A DNA stretch of 64,000 nucleotides, from NCBI GenBank assembly GCA_030844895.1, contig CM061223.1, positions 15,573,994-15,637,993 on the forward strand, in the 5' to 3' direction. This DNA comes from Ambrosia x helenae. Taxonomy: Eukaryota; Streptophyta; Magnoliopsida; Asterales; Asteraceae. A program made the translations under genes and the position numbers. The notes beneath the pieces were generated by a model. That model did no database searches, had not been told where the DNA came from, and worked only from the letters and a program-made list of their open reading frames with translations. Below, one piece after another: positions 60,770 through 64,000 of this stretch; position 1 is the stretch's first letter; the number at the start of each line of letters is the position of its first letter.

Positions 60770-62317
60770 TCATGAATCAAACGTGTCAGTAACAACCGGG
60801 AAACCACTTTCCCCAAATGTGAGTATGAGACAAGAGACCCCCGATGAAAGCCTACTGGAGCCTACTATGATCGGTATAACTAATCCACTGGTACCGTCCA
60901 AGTAGCATCCCCAAAGGACCCTCATCGACCCAAAGAATGAGAAACAGCGACCAAGCCACAAAGAAAACACCCGAAACACGAAAGCACAACAATGCGGATA
61001 AAAGTATGACCAAAGCGTAACAAGAGATAAGAGAGAATACGTACGGGTAACAGTGTCTGGGTCCACCTGGTTCTCCCTAGCACCGATCACATAAGCATGA
61101 GCACGAGTCCACCGGCCACCGCCTTCCTTGTCCCCATCCTTCCCTGCAGTCTCTGTGCCCCCTTGATTCAACTTGGGACAGCTTCGCTTGAAGTGCCCCG
61201 CTTCCCCACAATGAAAGCAACCCTGGTTCCCCTGTGGAGCAGGGGTAGTAATAGCAGTAGTCTGAGCCGTCCTGGAAAGGTTGACCCTGCAATCCTTGGC
61301 GTGATGCCCCGGTTTCTGACAACGCTCACAGCGAAAACTCTCACAAGTACCATAGTGATGAAACCCACAACGTCCACACTTAGGGCTTTTCCCCGCATAG
61401 CCCCCCTGTTTCTGGTCCGATGCTGACCCAGAAACTTCAGTCTTCTTCGCTGCCGGTTGTCGCTGAGTCCCCGATGAACCCTTATCCACGCTTTCCCACT
61501 TCCTCTTGCTCTCAGCCGGCGCCTTCACAGAAGAGCCCCTAGGAGGCAAGACACCCTCAGAAATCTTCAAGTTGGTCATCTTAGTAGCTGACCGCACAGC
61601 CTCTGACATAGTAGTAGGATCCCTAGCAGACACCAATCCCGCAATCTCTGGCACCAAACCCGCAAGATACTGCTCTATCCTCCTATACTCCGGTGTAGAC
61701 AAACCTGGACACATCACTGCTAGCTCGTTGTGCCTGATCGTGTACTCCTCAACCTCAGAACCAACCATCTTAAGATTCCCATATTCCTGTTCCAACCTCT
61801 TAATCTCCTCACGCGGGCAATACTCATCCTTCAACCTACGCACAAAATCCGCCCAAGGCATGGCGTTGGCCTCCCCAAGACCAAGTGTCTGTGTGACGCA
61901 GTTCCACCACGTCAAGGCGGCTCCTACAAAAGTCCCCGAAGCAAACTTCACCCAATCCACCGCTGGAGTCTCACATAAAGCAAACACCGACTCCGTCTTC
62001 TCCAACCACCTGAGTAACTCCACAGCTCCCTCCGTACCCTGGAAGCTGAGAGGCTGACAATCCTTAAACCGCTTATAAGCAACACCTGCCTGAACCGGAG
62101 GAGCAGTAGCACCCATAAAAGTCTGCTGGGCAGCCTGAAAAGCAGCTAGTGCAACGCCCAACTGTTGTTGCATCATCTCATTGAGTTCCTCATGCGTCAT
62201 AGTGATGTTACCACCACCTCTACCCCCACCACGGCGTCCACCTCCGCCACCACGGCGTCCACCTGCACGTCCACCAGCGCGACCAGACATGTTCTGCCAA
62301 AACATGAGACGAGACAC
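60770..62317 (-). CDS. gag: Ty3-type retrotransposon gag polyprotein, pol missing
   Basis: Capsid/nucleocapsid protein of a plant LTR retrotransposon. An open frame of 515 codons; a second Met at 62290 is an equally good start. The N-terminus is an RGG/GGG-rich tract, then a retrotransposon gag domain (LLRWLEKTESVFALCE, ALTWWN, EYCPREEIKRLEQEYGNL, YLAGLVPEIAGLV). A Ser/Lys-rich linker and two CCHC knuckles follow (CERCQKPGHHAKDC and CFHCGEAGHFKRSC). After DPDTVT, where protease normally begins, the frame enters unrelated sequence rich in Trp, Phe and Cys (about 90 residues), so pol was deleted and the tail is a junction product. It lies between the two LTRs of a chromovirus-like (Tekay/Del type, inferred) element. 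Confidence 0.9.
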   Translation of the reverse strand: MSRLMFWQNMSGRAGGRAGGRRGGGGGRRGGGRGGGNITMTHEELNEMMQQQLGVALAAFQAAQQTFMGATAPPVQAGVAYKRFKDCQPLSFQGTEGAVELLRWLEKTESVFALCETPAVDWVKFASGTFVGAALTWWNCVTQTLGLGEANAMPWADFVRRLKDEYCPREEIKRLEQEYGNLKMVGSEVEEYTIRHNELAVMCPGLSTPEYRRIEQYLAGLVPEIAGLVSARDPTTMSEAVRSATKMTNLKISEGVLPPRGSSVKAPAESKRKWESVDKGSSGTQRQPAAKKTEVSGSASDQKQGGYAGKSPKCGRCGFHHYGTCESFRCERCQKPGHHAKDCRVNLSRTAQTTAITTPAPQGNQGCFHCGEAGHFKRSCPKLNQGGTETAGKDGDKEGGGRWTRAHAYVIGARENQVDPDTVTRTYSLLSLVTLWSYFYPHCCAFVFRVFSLWLGRCFSFFGSMRVLWGCYLDGTSGLVIPIIVGSSRLSSGVSCLILTFGESGFPVVTDTFDS

Positions 62318-62778
62318 TCAGTACCGCAAACAAACCAAGCTACAAGTGACCAAACGAACCCGGAATGCGGTTCCAGCATGACCCTTAGTCCGAACACAAA
62401 GTCCACCAAGATTTTCATGCATTTCGATTTATGATTTCGTGTGCACCCGAAATAACAAATCGCTCTACATGGTCCCCTAGGCGTGCTCCGAGCTAGAACT
62501 TCAAGTCACCCGATAACCACATCTCAGAATGATATAACTAACTCAAAAGATCGATAAATAAGTCCCCTCGGCTGTAACCCAGAGAAGAAAATAAAGTGAA
62601 GCTAGGAATAACCAAGGATAAGGTAGGTAATGTGACACTGTGTGGTAAGGAGACCGACACCCCGACAAGGTTAACATGTTTGCCCAAAAGACACGACTCA
62701 AATGTATGTGACCGTCTAGTGTGTGTGACTCGGCTATAGTCTAGACTCTACATGCAGTCCTAGTTCACTATAACCATT
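62318..62778 (-). other. 5' leader of the Ty3-type element
   Basis: Non-coding sequence between the primer-binding site and gag on the minus strand. No separate feature. Confidence 0.6.
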
Positions 62779-62791
62779 GGCTCTGATACCA
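62779..62791 (-). other. primer-binding site, initiator Met-tRNA type
   Basis: The minus strand reads TGGTATCAGAGCC, complementary to the 3' end of plant initiator methionine tRNA, three bases after the LTR end. This fixes the element's orientation. Confidence 0.92.
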
Positions 62792-62794
62792 ATC

Positions 62795-64000
62795 TGTCAC
62801 ACCCTCAAATTTCCACCTGCGGAGTTCTACCGCGAGGCGTGTGACACACCAGGATCTAAGTCAACGGTCACAATAAACGACGTCTAAATGTAAAAACATA
62901 CGTCAACAAACTATGCATAAGTTTTAAACCAACATTCAAACAGTGCGGAAGCATTTAAAGTTTACAAAAGTCATGCATAAGTAAACATAAGTTCAAAAGT
63001 TCATGATTCCAAAACGTGCGAATGAGACCCTAGACGCGAGACGACTCCAGTGCGAACTCGTGCGCCTATCCGACAGCTGCTACCTTAGCGACCTGAGAAA
63101 ACATGCTAAAAGAGTCAACATATAATGCTGGTGAGTTCACAGGTTTTAATTTAAACGTTTAAAGTGTTCCTTCGAAAACCGTTACCATCACAATTACTAC
63201 TATGCTTATGAGAACGCCAAACCAGGCGCAGAATGAGATACTCATACGGGTGAAACCATTACTGACTGAGCCGTGTGTTACCCTTAGTTCCTATGGGCTA
63301 CCGTCATCGCCGGTAGACCTTGTTTTGTTAGAGACAATATGCACCCGCCCGGTCCGACCGTCGAGTGGGGTTTGTCAGTTCCCAATAGCGCTATCCATAT
63401 TTCCCCGCCATATACCCATGTTAGTGGTTTCAAGGGATTTTCGATGAACCGTATAGTAAGATAAGTGAGCCATAGTATAACGTGATAAAGAGTCATGAGC
63501 CATAAGAATTTAACAAGTCATAAGTCATAAAAGAGTTTGTAAGCATGTTTCTCACCCCGAAAGCAAAAACTGTAAAATGTGGGGCCGTGAACTCACCTTA
63601 GGTTGCGTATTCCGTTTAAGAGTAAACCGTATGCGTGATATGAGTAAACCGTCTGTAAGATATGATAGCCCCAACTATTGGCGACCTATCATAAGATATG
63701 TGTCAAGTTAGACTAATAACCCATCGGGTTCATTAGTCCCTAAGTCCAGTCCATGACCATTATGTGTCCGAAAAGCATGTTTAACCGACAACCAGACAAC
63801 GTAAGACAAGACTCGACATCCCATTGGTGACCCGACATTCCACGTGTTAGATAAATACAAGACATCATGCCACATATGCAATTAAACACTTAATACGCGC
63901 AACAGTTCACCTAGTCTAGCATAATATCCGATTAACGCATAAACAGGTCCGAACACGTGTTACTAAGTCATTGGGTGTATCCCGGGGTTCCTATCATGTT
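62795..64000 (-). mobile_element. 5' LTR of the Ty3-type element, cut by the window edge
   Basis: Starts TGTCACACCC and is collinear with 57795-59000 at an exact 5,000-bp offset. Differences: 57912/62912, 58072/63072 and 58257/63257. The rest of the LTR and the right target duplication lie outside. Confidence 0.92.

Overview
This window is nuclear DNA from a flowering plant: split genes with GT-AG introns, AT-rich intergenic sequence, and dense nested transposons (Helitrons, Mutator-like and hAT elements, SINEs, LINEs, a Ty3 element with a Met-tRNA primer site). The gene and repeat style fits a eudicot, and the LTR and Helitron types look like Asteraceae; this placement is inference. I see no operon, CRISPR array or other prokaryotic feature.

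Three host genes are supported. (1) A DEMETER/ROS1-type 5-methylcytosine DNA glycosylase on the plus strand (19287-26835), 19 coding exons, whose frame is broken by an apparent 1-nt deletion near 22530, just before the catalytic helix-hairpin-helix and Fe-S cluster. (2) A non-specific phospholipase C on the minus strand (37375-29019), five exons, 509 codons and intact; its 5.6-kb second intron holds a decayed non-LTR retrotransposon with a restriction-like endonuclease. (3) A two-SANT MYB factor of DIVARICATA type on the minus strand (52943-51221), two exons, whose frame stays open for 107 codons beyond its first stop. The glycosylase and the phospholipase converge on 26.8-29.0 kb. The three genes share no evident pathway (DNA demethylation, lipid hydrolysis, transcription).

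Region by region: 0-13 kb is gene-poor and holds three diverged copies of one block, opened in different places by Helitrons, two Mutator-like elements with 9-bp duplications and very short SINE-tail insertions. 13-17.6 kb holds LINE, LTR and Harbinger-transposase remnants. 17.6-37.4 kb is the gene-rich part. 38-40.6 kb has an inverted-repeat element and a decayed Harbinger transposase gene. 40.7-50.0 kb is a run of Helitron-like elements, one carrying eight ~650-bp tandem units with a further Helitron inserted exactly between A and T. 50-53 kb is the MYB gene, with a hAT element nested in a SINE inside its intron. 53.1-64 kb is a stack: a non-coding LTR element carrying a hAT insertion and a hairpin-rich minisatellite, a SINE in its 3' LTR, and a young gag-only Ty3 element inserted in that same LTR and running off the right edge.

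I found no new multi-gene system. The observations most worth following are the glycosylase frameshift, the MYB in-frame stop, the restriction-like-endonuclease LINE, the Helitron array, and the SINE-tail insertions that keep full target-site duplications.
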